Assembly: GCA_035624865.1 (NCBI GenBank)
Contig: DASPQS010000007.1
Location: 1-21,216, forward strand
Reading direction: 5' to 3'
DNA: 21,216 bases
Source of the DNA: JASHZA01 sp035624865
GTDB taxonomy: Bacteria; Desulfobacterota; Binatia; Binatales; Binataceae
Below the pieces are notes generated by a model that searched no databases, was not told the origin of the DNA, and saw only the letters and a program-made list of their open reading frames with translations. Both the position numbers and the translations under genes were made by a program. Of the stretch, positions 1-7,417 are shown piece after piece. Position 1 is the first letter of the stretch, and every line of letters starts with the position of its first letter.

Positions 1-42
1 CAGCGCAACTGCGATCAAGCCGGCAGTGATAAGGTGGCGCAT
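1..42 (-). CDS. 5' end of an exported or membrane protein (partial)
   Basis: An ATG on the minus strand at 42..40 opens a frame that runs out of the window after 14 codons, MRHLITAGLIAVAL. A basic residue followed by a hydrophobic run is the start of a signal peptide or membrane anchor. The start shares one base with the anti-sigma stop codon (TGATG), so the two genes are probably translationally coupled. In many sigma-E operons the gene after the anti-sigma factor encodes a periplasmic protease or chaperone (RseB or DegP/MucD type). That is a family-based guess; too little is visible to assign a function. Confidence 0.55.
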   Translation of the reverse strand, partial: MRHLITAGLIAVAL

Positions 43-665
43 CAGGGTTGGTCGGGCACCCAAATCACGGTCGTGTCGGTGCGGGGCTCGTTCCAGACGG
101 CGACAGAGGGACTGTCGGCCTCGAGGCTCGAGATGACGGCCCGTGGGTTGCCGGCATCAATCGGCGGGTTGACGTCCACCTGTTGGTTGACCATCGCCTT
201 GGCATTCGCGGCCGGATTGGCGGTGCCGGCAAGCTTGACGGTCGGGACGGAGACAGGTTGAGCCGCAGAGAGGGCTTGGGGAGTCGGCGCAGCGCCATTG
301 ACGATTCTGCGTGCGATCGGGCTGACGAGCGCGACGGTCAGGATGGCGGAGACCGCGGCCGCTGCGCCGATCGCTACTGCGGCGGCGAGGCGCTGGTTGA
401 GGGAGTCGAAGTAGCGTCCGAGGCGGACGCGGATGGGAACACGGACGCGGGCGATGCGCGCCTGTACGGCCTCGCTCAAGCCGTCGAGCGAGGGAATCGC
501 GGCGGCGTCGCGGAGGGCGACGCCGAGAGCGCGATAGTCCTTAAGTATTGCTTTACATTCGGGGCAGGAGACGACATGAAAGGCGACATCCTGCATCTCG
601 TGCGGTTCGAGTTCGCCGTCTTCGAAGGGCCCGAGCAGGAGCCTCATCTGGTCACACGCCGGCAT
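42..665 (-). CDS. Zinc-finger anti-sigma factor, single-pass membrane protein
   Basis: Probably binds and holds inactive the ECF sigma factor encoded just upstream. The N-terminus carries a zinc-binding anti-sigma signature: an early Cys (C4) and then His-x3-Cys-x2-Cys (HVVSCPEC, residues 30-37). A predicted cytoplasmic helical part follows, then one membrane segment at about residues 93-115 (Ala/Val/Ile-rich), then an extracytoplasmic tail of about 90 residues rich in Ala, Pro and Val. This is the usual RseA/ChrR-like layout, with a cytosolic sigma-binding part and an external sensing part. I chose ATG at 665, which follows the sigma stop codon by 4 nt and has GAGAG upstream. An in-frame ATG at 686 would add 7 residues (MRARARL) and overlap the sigma gene. 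The sequence does not show what the tail senses. Confidence 0.85.
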   Translation of the reverse strand: MPACDQMRLLLGPFEDGELEPHEMQDVAFHVVSCPECKAILKDYRALGVALRDAAAIPSLDGLSEAVQARIARVRVPIRVRLGRYFDSLNQRLAAAVAIGAAAAVSAILTVALVSPIARRIVNGAAPTPQALSAAQPVSVPTVKLAGTANPAANAKAMVNQQVDVNPPIDAGNPRAVISSLEADSPSVAVWNEPRTDTTVIWVPDQP

Positions 666-669
666 CAGT

Positions 670-1251
670 CTAGCTCTCGCCCGCATCCTTCAGGATGGTT
701 CGCAAGTGATTACGCGCATAGTGCAAACGGCTCATCACGGTTCCGCGCGGGCAATGAAGAATGTCGCTGATCTCGTCGTAAGAGAGCCCCTCCACTTCAC
801 GTAGAAGTATCACGGTGCGATGTTCCGGCGTCAACTGGTTAAGCGCGTCGCGCAAGCGTTGATGGAGTTCGCGGCGCGCAGTTTCCTTAAATGAATCACC
901 GGATTCACTGGGCAAACGGGCGATTTCATTTTCGGCATCTTCGCCTCGAAGCACGGTCTGGCGGCCTTCGCGGCGGCGAAAGTCGATCGCAAGATTTGCG
1001 GTAATTCGGTAGAGCCAGGTCGAGAAGCTTGAGCGTGATTCGAACTGGGCGAGATTTTCATAAGCGCGGACGAAAGCCTCCTGGGCCAGTTCAAGCGCAT
1101 CCTCCTGGTTATGCACTACCGCTTGCGCGACACTGACGACGCGACGCTGGTAGCGCTCGACCAATGCACCGAAAGCGCGCGAGTCCCCCTGCTTTGCCCG
1201 CCGGATAAGCTCGGCTTCGTCGGTCTTAGGGCCCGGTGCTTGGTTGTCCAA
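670..1251 (-). CDS. rpoE: ECF RNA polymerase sigma factor, RpoE-like (sigma-24)
   Basis: Directs RNA polymerase to stress promoters, probably for the cell envelope. The 193-residue protein has both ECF domains. Region 2 (about residues 28-93) includes QEAFVRAYENL and the FSTWLYRITANLAIDFRRR core that melts and reads the -10 element. Region 4 (about 137-185) has LTPEHRTVILLREVEGLSYDEI and the RGTVMSRLHYAR recognition helix. There is no region 3 or extra C-terminal domain. The start is TTG: no ATG or GTG lies between the polA stop codon and region 2, and I see no clear Shine-Dalgarno. The gene sits 30 nt after polA in the same frame and 4 nt before its anti-sigma factor. The ECF family is certain; the exact RpoE subgroup is inferred from similarity to the E. 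coli protein. Confidence 0.92.
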   Translation of the reverse strand: MDNQAPGPKTDEAELIRRAKQGDSRAFGALVERYQRRVVSVAQAVVHNQEDALELAQEAFVRAYENLAQFESRSSFSTWLYRITANLAIDFRRREGRQTVLRGEDAENEIARLPSESGDSFKETARRELHQRLRDALNQLTPEHRTVILLREVEGLSYDEISDILHCPRGTVMSRLHYARNHLRTILKDAGES

Positions 1252-1281
1252 TAGCTTTAGACGGAGTGGAGGCGAACAAAT

Positions 1282-3897
1282 TCATCCGTGCCGGGCCTGA
1301 ACCGATGACAGGCGTTGAAGTTCGGCCCAATTCGGGCCCGCCTTGAGCTCAACCTTGAGCGGCACACGAAGTGCGGCTACTCCTTCCATTTCGCGCCGTA
1401 CCGCCTCGGCGGCGGCACTCACGGCATCCTTTTGCACTTCTATGAGCAATTCGTCGTGTACCTGCAATACTATTTTGGCGTTAAGCTGCCCGTCAGCCAA
1501 GGTCGCGGCAAGACGAACCATCGCGAGCTTGATCAGGTCGGCCGCGCTGCCCTGAATGGGGGTATTGATGGCGATGCGTTCGGCCTGGGCGCGCGCCCCA
1601 CCGTCGGGCCCGTTGAGCTCGGGGAGGTACCGCCGCCGCCCGTACATCGTGGATACGTAGCCACGGTCGCGGGCGCTGCGCAGGGTTTCGTCGAGGTAAT
1701 TGCGGACGCCCGGGAGGCGCTCGAAATAGCGTCTGATGTAGTCGGAGGCCTCGCTGAAGGGAATTCCGAGTTCCACCGCCAGGCGCTGCGGACCCATGCC
1801 ATAGATGATGCCAAAATTGATCACCTTGGCCAGGCGGCGCGCGTCTGGGTCGAGCGCGTGCGCGCTCACGCCCAGAACCTCGGTGGCCGTGCGGACGTGG
1901 ATGTCCTCGTTGCGGGCGAAGGCCTCGATGAGCGTTGGGTCACCAGAAAGATGAGCCAGAATCCGCAATTCGATTTGGGAATAGTCGGCGGAGAGCAGGA
2001 CGAAATCAGGGGCCGAGACGAAGGCGCGGCGAATTCGGCGTCCCTCTTCGCTGCGGGTCGGGATGTTTTGGAGATTGGGATCGGTCGAGCTGAGGCGTCC
2101 GGTCGCGGTTACGGCCTGATGAAACGAAGTATGGATGCGGCCGGTGGCGGGGTCAATGAGACCGGGCAAAGCGTCGGTGTAGGTGGACTTGAGCTTGGAG
2201 ATCGTACGGTATTCGAGCAATTTTTTGGGCAACGGATGGACCGCCGCGAGCTTCTCGAGAGAATCCGCGTCGGTGGAGAATCCGCTCTTGGTCTTCTTCA
2301 GGCCCTTGGATGAAAGTTTAAGGCCGTCGAAGAGCACCTCGCGCAGTTGATTCGGCGAATTCAGGTTGAACTCGCGTCCCGCCAACTCGAAGCATTCGCG
2401 CTCGAGCCGCTTCAACTGCTCGCCGAACTCGACCGAAATCGTCCTTATCGCAGCGGCGTCCACGCCGATACCTGCGTCCTCCATGTCGGCGAGGACGCGA
2501 GCGACCGGCATCTCGATTTCCCGGAAGAGCGCCTCGAGTCCGTTGTCCTTGAGTTTGCGGGCGAGCGTATCACGCAATGCCTCGATCACCGCGGGTTCGG
2601 AACCCGCAAATACAGCACCTCCGAGCGGAGCAAGGTGTTCGTGATAGAGGTCGATCAGCGTAGGCTCGGGTTTGCCCGGGTTTACCAGGAAGCCAGCAAG
2701 CATCGTGTCGAAGTCGACGCCGCCAAGTTCGAGTCCATGACGGCGCATCAGACGGAGATTAGCTTTGAAATCATGGCAGGCTTTGGGCGGAGTAGGCGGA
2801 GTCAGGATCGCTTTGAAACTGGGCAGCAAATCGGCGCCGGCCGCATAGACCCGCGGGCCGTCGCCCTTGAGCTTCAGTGTCATCGTACTGCCGTCCGCAG
2901 AGGCCGCAAGATGAATCGCGAGCCGAGAGGCGTGAGCGAGTTCGGTGGCAACGCCCTCCAGAGCTAAGCCATCGATTGCGACTTCGTGGTCGGCGCCGTT
3001 TTGCGGCAGCGAGCTCTGGCCGGGGGTCAACTCGGCAAGCAGTGAGCCGAATTCGAGCTCACGCAGGAGTTCCGCAACCGCCTTTTCGTCAATTCCGGGC
3101 CAGGTGAGATCATCGGGCGAGATCTCGAGCGGAACGTCGATTTCGATGCGCACCAATTTGCGCGCGAGTTCGGCGTCGGCACGATGATCGATCAAAATTT
3201 GCGCGAGCTTCTTCGCGCCCCGAACCTTGGTTTCCTCGATTCGATCGAGTCCGCCGTACATCGCCTCGAGGGATCCGTAATGCCGGATCAGGGCGCTTGC
3301 GGTCTTCTCGCCGACGCCGGGAACACCCTTGACGTTGTCGATCGCGTCGCCCATCAGCGCCATGATGTCGATCAAAGCGCGGGGTTCGACTCCGAAGCGT
3401 TCGCGCACCTCGCGGGAGCCCACACGCTTATCGCGCATCGTATCCCACAGGGTGACGTTGGCGCTGACGAGTTGCATGAAATCCTTGTCGCCGGTGACGA
3501 TGACGGTGTTGAACTTCGCGCGTGCGGCGCGCACCGCGAGCGTACCGATCACATCGTCGGCCTCGTAGCCTTCGATGACGATGCTCCTGATGCGAAAGGC
3601 CTCGACCGCGCGGTGGATATAGGGAATCTGCGCGACGAGGTCGTTGGGCGCTTCCTCTCGATTGGCCTTGTAGGACTCGAAGAGGTCGTCACGAAAGGTT
3701 TTCCGGGGCGAGTCGAAGACCACGGCGATATACGCCGGCCGGGCGTCCTTGAGCAGCTTGAGGAGCATCCGGATAAAGCCGTAGGTTGCGTTGGTGGGCA
3801 GGCCGCGCGAATTGCTCAGGTGCGGGAGGGCGAAGAAGGCCCTGAAGATGTAACCCGAACCATCGACGAGGTAGAGGGTGCGCCGTTCTTCAGACAT
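1282..3897 (-). CDS. polA: DNA polymerase I
   Basis: Fills repair gaps and removes RNA primers at Okazaki fragments. At 871 residues it has three parts. The N-terminal 5' nuclease (about 1-290) shows LVDGSGYIFRAFFALP, GYEADDVIGTLA, VTGDKDFMQLV and the helix-hairpin-helix GVPGVGEKTA. The middle has the proofreading fold, but its metal-binding residues are gone: no Asp-x-Glu in Exo I, KAN where E. coli has KYD (D424) in Exo II, and no YxxxD in Exo III. The C-terminal polymerase has motif A DYSQIELR (from residue 638), motif B RRLAKVINFGIIYG (about 687-700) and motif C QVHDELLIE (812-820). It should therefore polymerise and flap-cut but not proofread, like Taq or Bacillus Pol I. The ATG at 3897 has no clear Shine-Dalgarno. 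A short gap separates it from rpoE downstream. Confidence 0.97.
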   Translation of the reverse strand: MSEERRTLYLVDGSGYIFRAFFALPHLSNSRGLPTNATYGFIRMLLKLLKDARPAYIAVVFDSPRKTFRDDLFESYKANREEAPNDLVAQIPYIHRAVEAFRIRSIVIEGYEADDVIGTLAVRAARAKFNTVIVTGDKDFMQLVSANVTLWDTMRDKRVGSREVRERFGVEPRALIDIMALMGDAIDNVKGVPGVGEKTASALIRHYGSLEAMYGGLDRIEETKVRGAKKLAQILIDHRADAELARKLVRIEIDVPLEISPDDLTWPGIDEKAVAELLRELEFGSLLAELTPGQSSLPQNGADHEVAIDGLALEGVATELAHASRLAIHLAASADGSTMTLKLKGDGPRVYAAGADLLPSFKAILTPPTPPKACHDFKANLRLMRRHGLELGGVDFDTMLAGFLVNPGKPEPTLIDLYHEHLAPLGGAVFAGSEPAVIEALRDTLARKLKDNGLEALFREIEMPVARVLADMEDAGIGVDAAAIRTISVEFGEQLKRLERECFELAGREFNLNSPNQLREVLFDGLKLSSKGLKKTKSGFSTDADSLEKLAAVHPLPKKLLEYRTISKLKSTYTDALPGLIDPATGRIHTSFHQAVTATGRLSSTDPNLQNIPTRSEEGRRIRRAFVSAPDFVLLSADYSQIELRILAHLSGDPTLIEAFARNEDIHVRTATEVLGVSAHALDPDARRLAKVINFGIIYGMGPQRLAVELGIPFSEASDYIRRYFERLPGVRNYLDETLRSARDRGYVSTMYGRRRYLPELNGPDGGARAQAERIAINTPIQGSAADLIKLAMVRLAATLADGQLNAKIVLQVHDELLIEVQKDAVSAAAEAVRREMEGVAALRVPLKVELKAGPNWAELQRLSSVQARHG

Positions 3898-3970
3898 GGG
3901 GGATTGATGTCAGAGTAACAAAGGCGGATGTCGGCGCAAAATCCCGGGCGCTCGCGATCTGGATCTTATA

Positions 3971-3999
3971 TTGACAGTCCGAGCGGGTGCGGCTTAACT
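3971..3999 (+). promoter_or_regulatory. Candidate sigma-70 promoter for the gld-like cluster
   Basis: In the 205-base gap between divergent polA and the ABC ATPase gene there is a perfect -35 hexamer TTGACA at 3971-3976. After a 17-base spacer comes a weak -10, TTAACT (3994-3999, 3 of 6 matches). It lies about 100 bases before the ATPase start. The -35 is convincing; the -10 is poor. Confidence 0.25.
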
Positions 4000-4102
4000 G
4001 TTTGATTGCTTCCGTTGGCTTGAATCAATGGCGGTTGTGGATCGTCATTAGATGCGACAAGCGGGCGGCGTGGACCGCTGATCGCTTTGACGTGGCGGAT
4101 GA

Positions 4103-4873
4103 ATGATAGAGGTTAAGAATCTAACCAAAGCATACGGCAGCTTTGTCGCGGTCAGGGATGTCTCGTTCAAGGCCGAGGACGGGCAGATCCTGGGTTTTCT
4201 CGGACCCAACGGGGCCGGCAAGACCACGACGATGCGAATCATCACCGGCTACATGCCGGCGACCTCCGGGACGGTGCTGATCAATGGCCTCGACATCTTC
4301 AGCAACTCCCTTGAGGCGCGGCGGCTAATCGGCTACCTGCCCGAGAATCCTCCGCTCTACCCGGACATGCGGGTTGACGGTTACCTGCATTTCGTGGCGA
4401 AGCTGCGAGGCGTCAAGCGTGCCGCGGTCGAAGCGGCAGTGGAGCATGTGCTACGGGTCTGCGGCCTCGCCGAAATGGCGCATCGCATTTGCGGCCAGCT
4501 ATCGAAGGGGTATCGGCAACGGGTCGGATTGGCGCAGGCGCTGATTCACGATCCGCAGGTGCTGGTGCTGGACGAGCCGACAATCGGACTTGACCCGCGC
4601 CAGATCCACGAAATTCGGGAACTGATCCGCGGCCTGGCAGGAAAACGCACCATCGTCCTGTCCACGCATATTTTGCCCGAGGTATCGCAAATCTGCGACA
4701 AAGTCGTGATTATCAACGACGGGCGGGTTGTGCTCGAGGAACAGATCGCACAATTGCCGGCCGGAACCTCGCTGGAGGAAGTCTTCCTAAACGCGATTGC
4801 CAGGGAAGGCCATCTGCCGGGCGCTTCCGCCGAGGAAACGCTCGAAGAAGTTGGCGCCGGCCACGCCAATTAG
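4103..4873 (+). CDS. gldA: ABC transporter ATP-binding protein, GldA-like
   Basis: Cytoplasmic ATPase that powers the permease encoded next to it. The 256 residues hold every ABC motif: Walker A GPNGAGKT (34-41), a Q-loop region reading YLPENPPLY with Glu where Gln is usual (seen in GldA-type ATPases), the signature LSKGYRQR (from 133), Walker B VLVLDEPT (153-160) and the switch His in STHI (199). The family is the DRA/GldA type, which pairs with ABC-2 permeases. The start ATG at 4103 has GGATGA close upstream. It is the first gene of a plus-strand block with the permease 5 nt later, followed by GldG-like and DUF4340 genes. In Flavobacterium GldA is needed for gliding; gliding is not implied here, and the substrate is unknown. 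Confidence 0.92.
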   Translation: MIEVKNLTKAYGSFVAVRDVSFKAEDGQILGFLGPNGAGKTTTMRIITGYMPATSGTVLINGLDIFSNSLEARRLIGYLPENPPLYPDMRVDGYLHFVAKLRGVKRAAVEAAVEHVLRVCGLAEMAHRICGQLSKGYRQRVGLAQALIHDPQVLVLDEPTIGLDPRQIHEIRELIRGLAGKRTIVLSTHILPEVSQICDKVVIINDGRVVLEEQIAQLPAGTSLEEVFLNAIAREGHLPGASAEETLEEVGAGHAN

Positions 4874-4878
4874 CGCTG

Positions 4879-5652
4879 ATGAGAAACACACTGGTTATTG
4901 CCGGCAAGGAACTGCAAGGCTACTTCGTGCAGCCCGTGGCCTACGTGGTGCTCACCGTTTTCCTGCTTCTAGGCGGATGGTTCTTCTTTGCCCTGCTGCG
5001 CCAGTTTGATGAGATGGTGCAGCTCGTTCAGATGATGGGCCAAGGGCAGCAATTGCAGCAGATGAATCTCAACTCGCGAGTGATCGAGCCGCTGCTGCAC
5101 GATCTTTCGATCGTGCTGGTGATAGTGATGCCGGCGCTAACGATGCGCGTGTTTGCCGAGGAGAAGCGGTCGGGCACCTATGAGTTGCTGCTGACGGCGC
5201 CGGTACGGACGGGCGAAATCGTTGCGGGCAAGTTTATCGCGTCGGCCTGTTTTACGCTGATCATGATCGGACTCGCCTGGATTTTCCCGATTATTTTGAT
5301 GGTATTCGGCAATCCCGAAGTGGGCGTGATGTTTGCGGGGTACCTCGGCCTGGCCTTGCTGGCGACGACGTTCGTTGCGGTCGGGCTTTTCACCAGCTCG
5401 CTCACACAGAACCAGATAATCGCGGCGATCAGCTCCTTCGGCCTCCTGATCCTGCTTTTCGTCATCTCATGGCCGGCCGAGGCGGGCGGTGGCGCGGTCT
5501 GGTCGCTGCTCAAGTATCTCTCGCTGCCGGAGCATTTTTCGACGCTGGTGCGCGGAGTAATCGACACCAGCGATATCGTCTTTTTCCTGAGCATGATTCT
5601 GGTGGCGCTGTTCCTGACGCAGCGGTCGGTCGAGTCGGCGCGCTGGCGTTAG
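4879..5652 (+). CDS. gldF: ABC-2 type permease, GldF-like
   Basis: Inner-membrane subunit that should pair with the preceding ATPase. The 257-residue protein has about six hydrophobic segments, near residues 17-38, 75-92, 110-133, 143-165, 175-195 and 228-248. The family's conserved cytoplasmic loop is present after the second segment (FAEEKRSGTYELLLTAPV). The stretch between the first and second segments is polar and Gln/Met-rich (about residues 38-70), probably an external loop. It starts 5 nt after the ATPase stop codon with no obvious Shine-Dalgarno, so translation is probably coupled. The order ATPase, permease, GldG is the canonical gldA-gldF-gldG order brought together in one locus. 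The cargo cannot be read from the sequence. Confidence 0.9.
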   Translation: MRNTLVIAGKELQGYFVQPVAYVVLTVFLLLGGWFFFALLRQFDEMVQLVQMMGQGQQLQQMNLNSRVIEPLLHDLSIVLVIVMPALTMRVFAEEKRSGTYELLLTAPVRTGEIVAGKFIASACFTLIMIGLAWIFPIILMVFGNPEVGVMFAGYLGLALLATTFVAVGLFTSSLTQNQIIAAISSFGLLILLFVISWPAEAGGGAVWSLLKYLSLPEHFSTLVRGVIDTSDIVFFLSMILVALFLTQRSVESARWR

Positions 5653-5680
5653 TTCGGTGCGGGGAAACCCTGGCCTCGAA

Positions 5681-5824
5681 ATGAAGTCGACCACAGACCT
5701 AGCCTCTCGCAGACGAACGAGCATCCTTTCTGATTTTCTTCTCATGCGGGCGAAGCTGGAAACAGAGGGCAGGCGGGTCAGGCCGGCATTTTCAGCGCCG
5801 TGGTGGAGGCGGAGCTACGGATGA
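5681..5824 (+). CDS. Possible small ORF (47 aa) overlapping the gldG start
   Basis: An ATG at 5681 opens a 47-codon frame whose TGA stop (5822-5824) overlaps the gldG ATG at 5821 as ATGA, the classic coupling arrangement. It fills most of the 168-base gap between the permease and gldG. The predicted peptide begins MKSTTDLASRRRTSILSD, is rich in Arg, and ends APWWRRSYG. It has no membrane segment and no family I recognise. There is no clear ribosome site before its ATG, which argues against it. It could be a short coupling leader, a small protein, or chance. Confidence 0.2.
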   Translation: MKSTTDLASRRRTSILSDFLLMRAKLETEGRRVRPAFSAPWWRRSYG

Positions 5825-7389
5825 AGAGGAGTTCGGCGCTCTCGGGCCTAATCGGACTGGTTCTACTGTCATTCGGAATCCTGGGTTACGTGCTGACCTC
5901 GGGTGGATTCGCGCGACTTTTCATCTTCGTCAACGTTCTGGGCGGGCTTTTCGCCGTGACCGGCTGGCTGATGTCCAGCTGGGGTTCGATTGGGACGCTG
6001 GCGGGCAGCCGCGCGACGCGCTACGGAGCCAACGCGGCGATTTACTCGGTGGGCTTCATCGGGTTGCTGATCGCCATCAATTATCTCGCCGCGACGTACC
6101 ATCGCCAGTTCGATATGACCTCGGAGAAAGCCTTCAGCCTCTCGCCCCAGACGATCAGCCTGATCAAGGGTCTGACGAAACCGGTGAAGCTATATGGCTT
6201 CGTGCAGGGAGGGCGCAGTCCCGCGGCCGAGAATCTCTACGAGGAGTATGCTTACGAGCAACCGCTGCTGACCTATGAGCTGGTCGACCCTAATCGGCAT
6301 CCGGAACTCGCGGAACGCTTCAAGGTCTCGGTAATCAATACGACTCACATTCAGTACGGTGGTGACCGCGGACAGGGAACCAACATTACCGATCTGAGCG
6401 AAGAGGCGCTCACCAACGGGATCCTGAAGTTGGTCAAAACAGGGACCAAGACGGTTTATTTCACGAACGGTCACGGTGAAGCCGATCCGGACGATGCCCA
6501 GGGTGTCGGCGGTTTCGGTGAGTTCAAGAAGGCGCTCGAGGGCGAGAACTACGAGGTCAAAAAGATTCTGCTGGCATCGGAGCCCACAGTACCGCAAGAC
6601 TGTCAGGTTCTGATTATCGCGGGGCCGACACGGCCGCTGCTGCCGCACGAGATAGACGCGATCAACGACTATCTCAAGCACGGCGGGCGGGCGTTGGTGA
6701 TGTTGCGGCCTCCGCGGCCGGATGAAGCGAGCGACGAGACAGCGCTGGTCAAGCTGGTCGCCGATTGGGGTGTCGAAGCCGGTAATAATGTTGTGGTCGA
6801 TCAGGTGGTGCGGCTGTTCGCGGGTCCCGCGTTAGGCCTGAACCCGCTGGTGAACACGTACGGACCGCATCCCATAACCGCTTCGTTTTCGAACCAAACG
6901 GTTTTCCCGATGGTCCGGTCGGTCATCCCGATCGAGCCGGCGAAACCGGGGCTGGTGGTGACACCGCTAGCCAAGACCAGCGATTCATCATGGGCGGAGA
7001 CCGACCTGGTCGGGATTTTTCAGAAGCAGACCGCGTCGTTCGGCAAATCGGATATCAAAGGACCGATTACAGTAGCCGACGCCGTTCAGGCCAACCTTGC
7101 TCAGCTCAAATGGGGAACCGGTGACGCGCGGCTGGTGATATTTGGGGATACGAGTTTGGCCAACAATCAATACCTCGAAAATTTTTTCAATCGTGACTTC
7201 CTGATGAACGGGGTTGATTGGCTGGCGGGCGAGGCGAACGCAATTACGATTCGGCCGCGGACGCTGCGGGCGTCGCGCTTCAGCCTGACGATCGGCGAGT
7301 TCGATGTAGTGTTCGTGCTGTCAGTGCTGCTAATTCCGGAACTCCTGCTGATAATTGGAATAGCGGTGTGGTGGGAGCGGCGGAGCTAA
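5821..7389 (+). CDS. gldG: GldG-like ABC transporter auxiliary protein (ABC_transp_aux)
   Basis: Membrane protein with a large extracytoplasmic domain that accompanies GldA/GldF-type transporters. The 522 residues start with about three hydrophobic segments (8-27, 31-51 and 70-89). A long soluble domain of the ABC_transp_aux family follows (about 95-490), including VKLYGFVQGG, YELVDPNRHPELAERF, VYFTNGHGE and LKHGGRALVMLRPP. One membrane helix ends the protein (FDVVFVLSVLLIPELLLIIG) with a basic tail WWERRS. I chose ATG at 5821 because GGAGGCGGAG precedes it at good spacing; an in-frame GTG at 5800 would add seven residues (start MVEAELR) and cover that ribosome site. The GHGE motif and Rossmann-like strands resemble the IFT52/GldG fold. 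It probably forms a complex with the permease and the next DUF4340 protein. Confidence 0.88.
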   Translation: MKRSSALSGLIGLVLLSFGILGYVLTSGGFARLFIFVNVLGGLFAVTGWLMSSWGSIGTLAGSRATRYGANAAIYSVGFIGLLIAINYLAATYHRQFDMTSEKAFSLSPQTISLIKGLTKPVKLYGFVQGGRSPAAENLYEEYAYEQPLLTYELVDPNRHPELAERFKVSVINTTHIQYGGDRGQGTNITDLSEEALTNGILKLVKTGTKTVYFTNGHGEADPDDAQGVGGFGEFKKALEGENYEVKKILLASEPTVPQDCQVLIIAGPTRPLLPHEIDAINDYLKHGGRALVMLRPPRPDEASDETALVKLVADWGVEAGNNVVVDQVVRLFAGPALGLNPLVNTYGPHPITASFSNQTVFPMVRSVIPIEPAKPGLVVTPLAKTSDSSWAETDLVGIFQKQTASFGKSDIKGPITVADAVQANLAQLKWGTGDARLVIFGDTSLANNQYLENFFNRDFLMNGVDWLAGEANAITIRPRTLRASRFSLTIGEFDVVFVLSVLLIPELLLIIGIAVWWERRS

Positions 7390-7417
7390 GGCGCGAGCCG
7401 AGCGAGCGGGGCGGATC

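Noticed and set aside
1315..2313. Plus-strand open frame of 332 codons inside polA
   Set aside because: Antisense shadow of the polymerase domain with no family motif or ribosome site.
3184..3918. Plus-strand open frame of 244 codons opposite the polA 5' nuclease part
   Set aside because: Antisense shadow; the opposite strand encodes conserved nuclease motifs.
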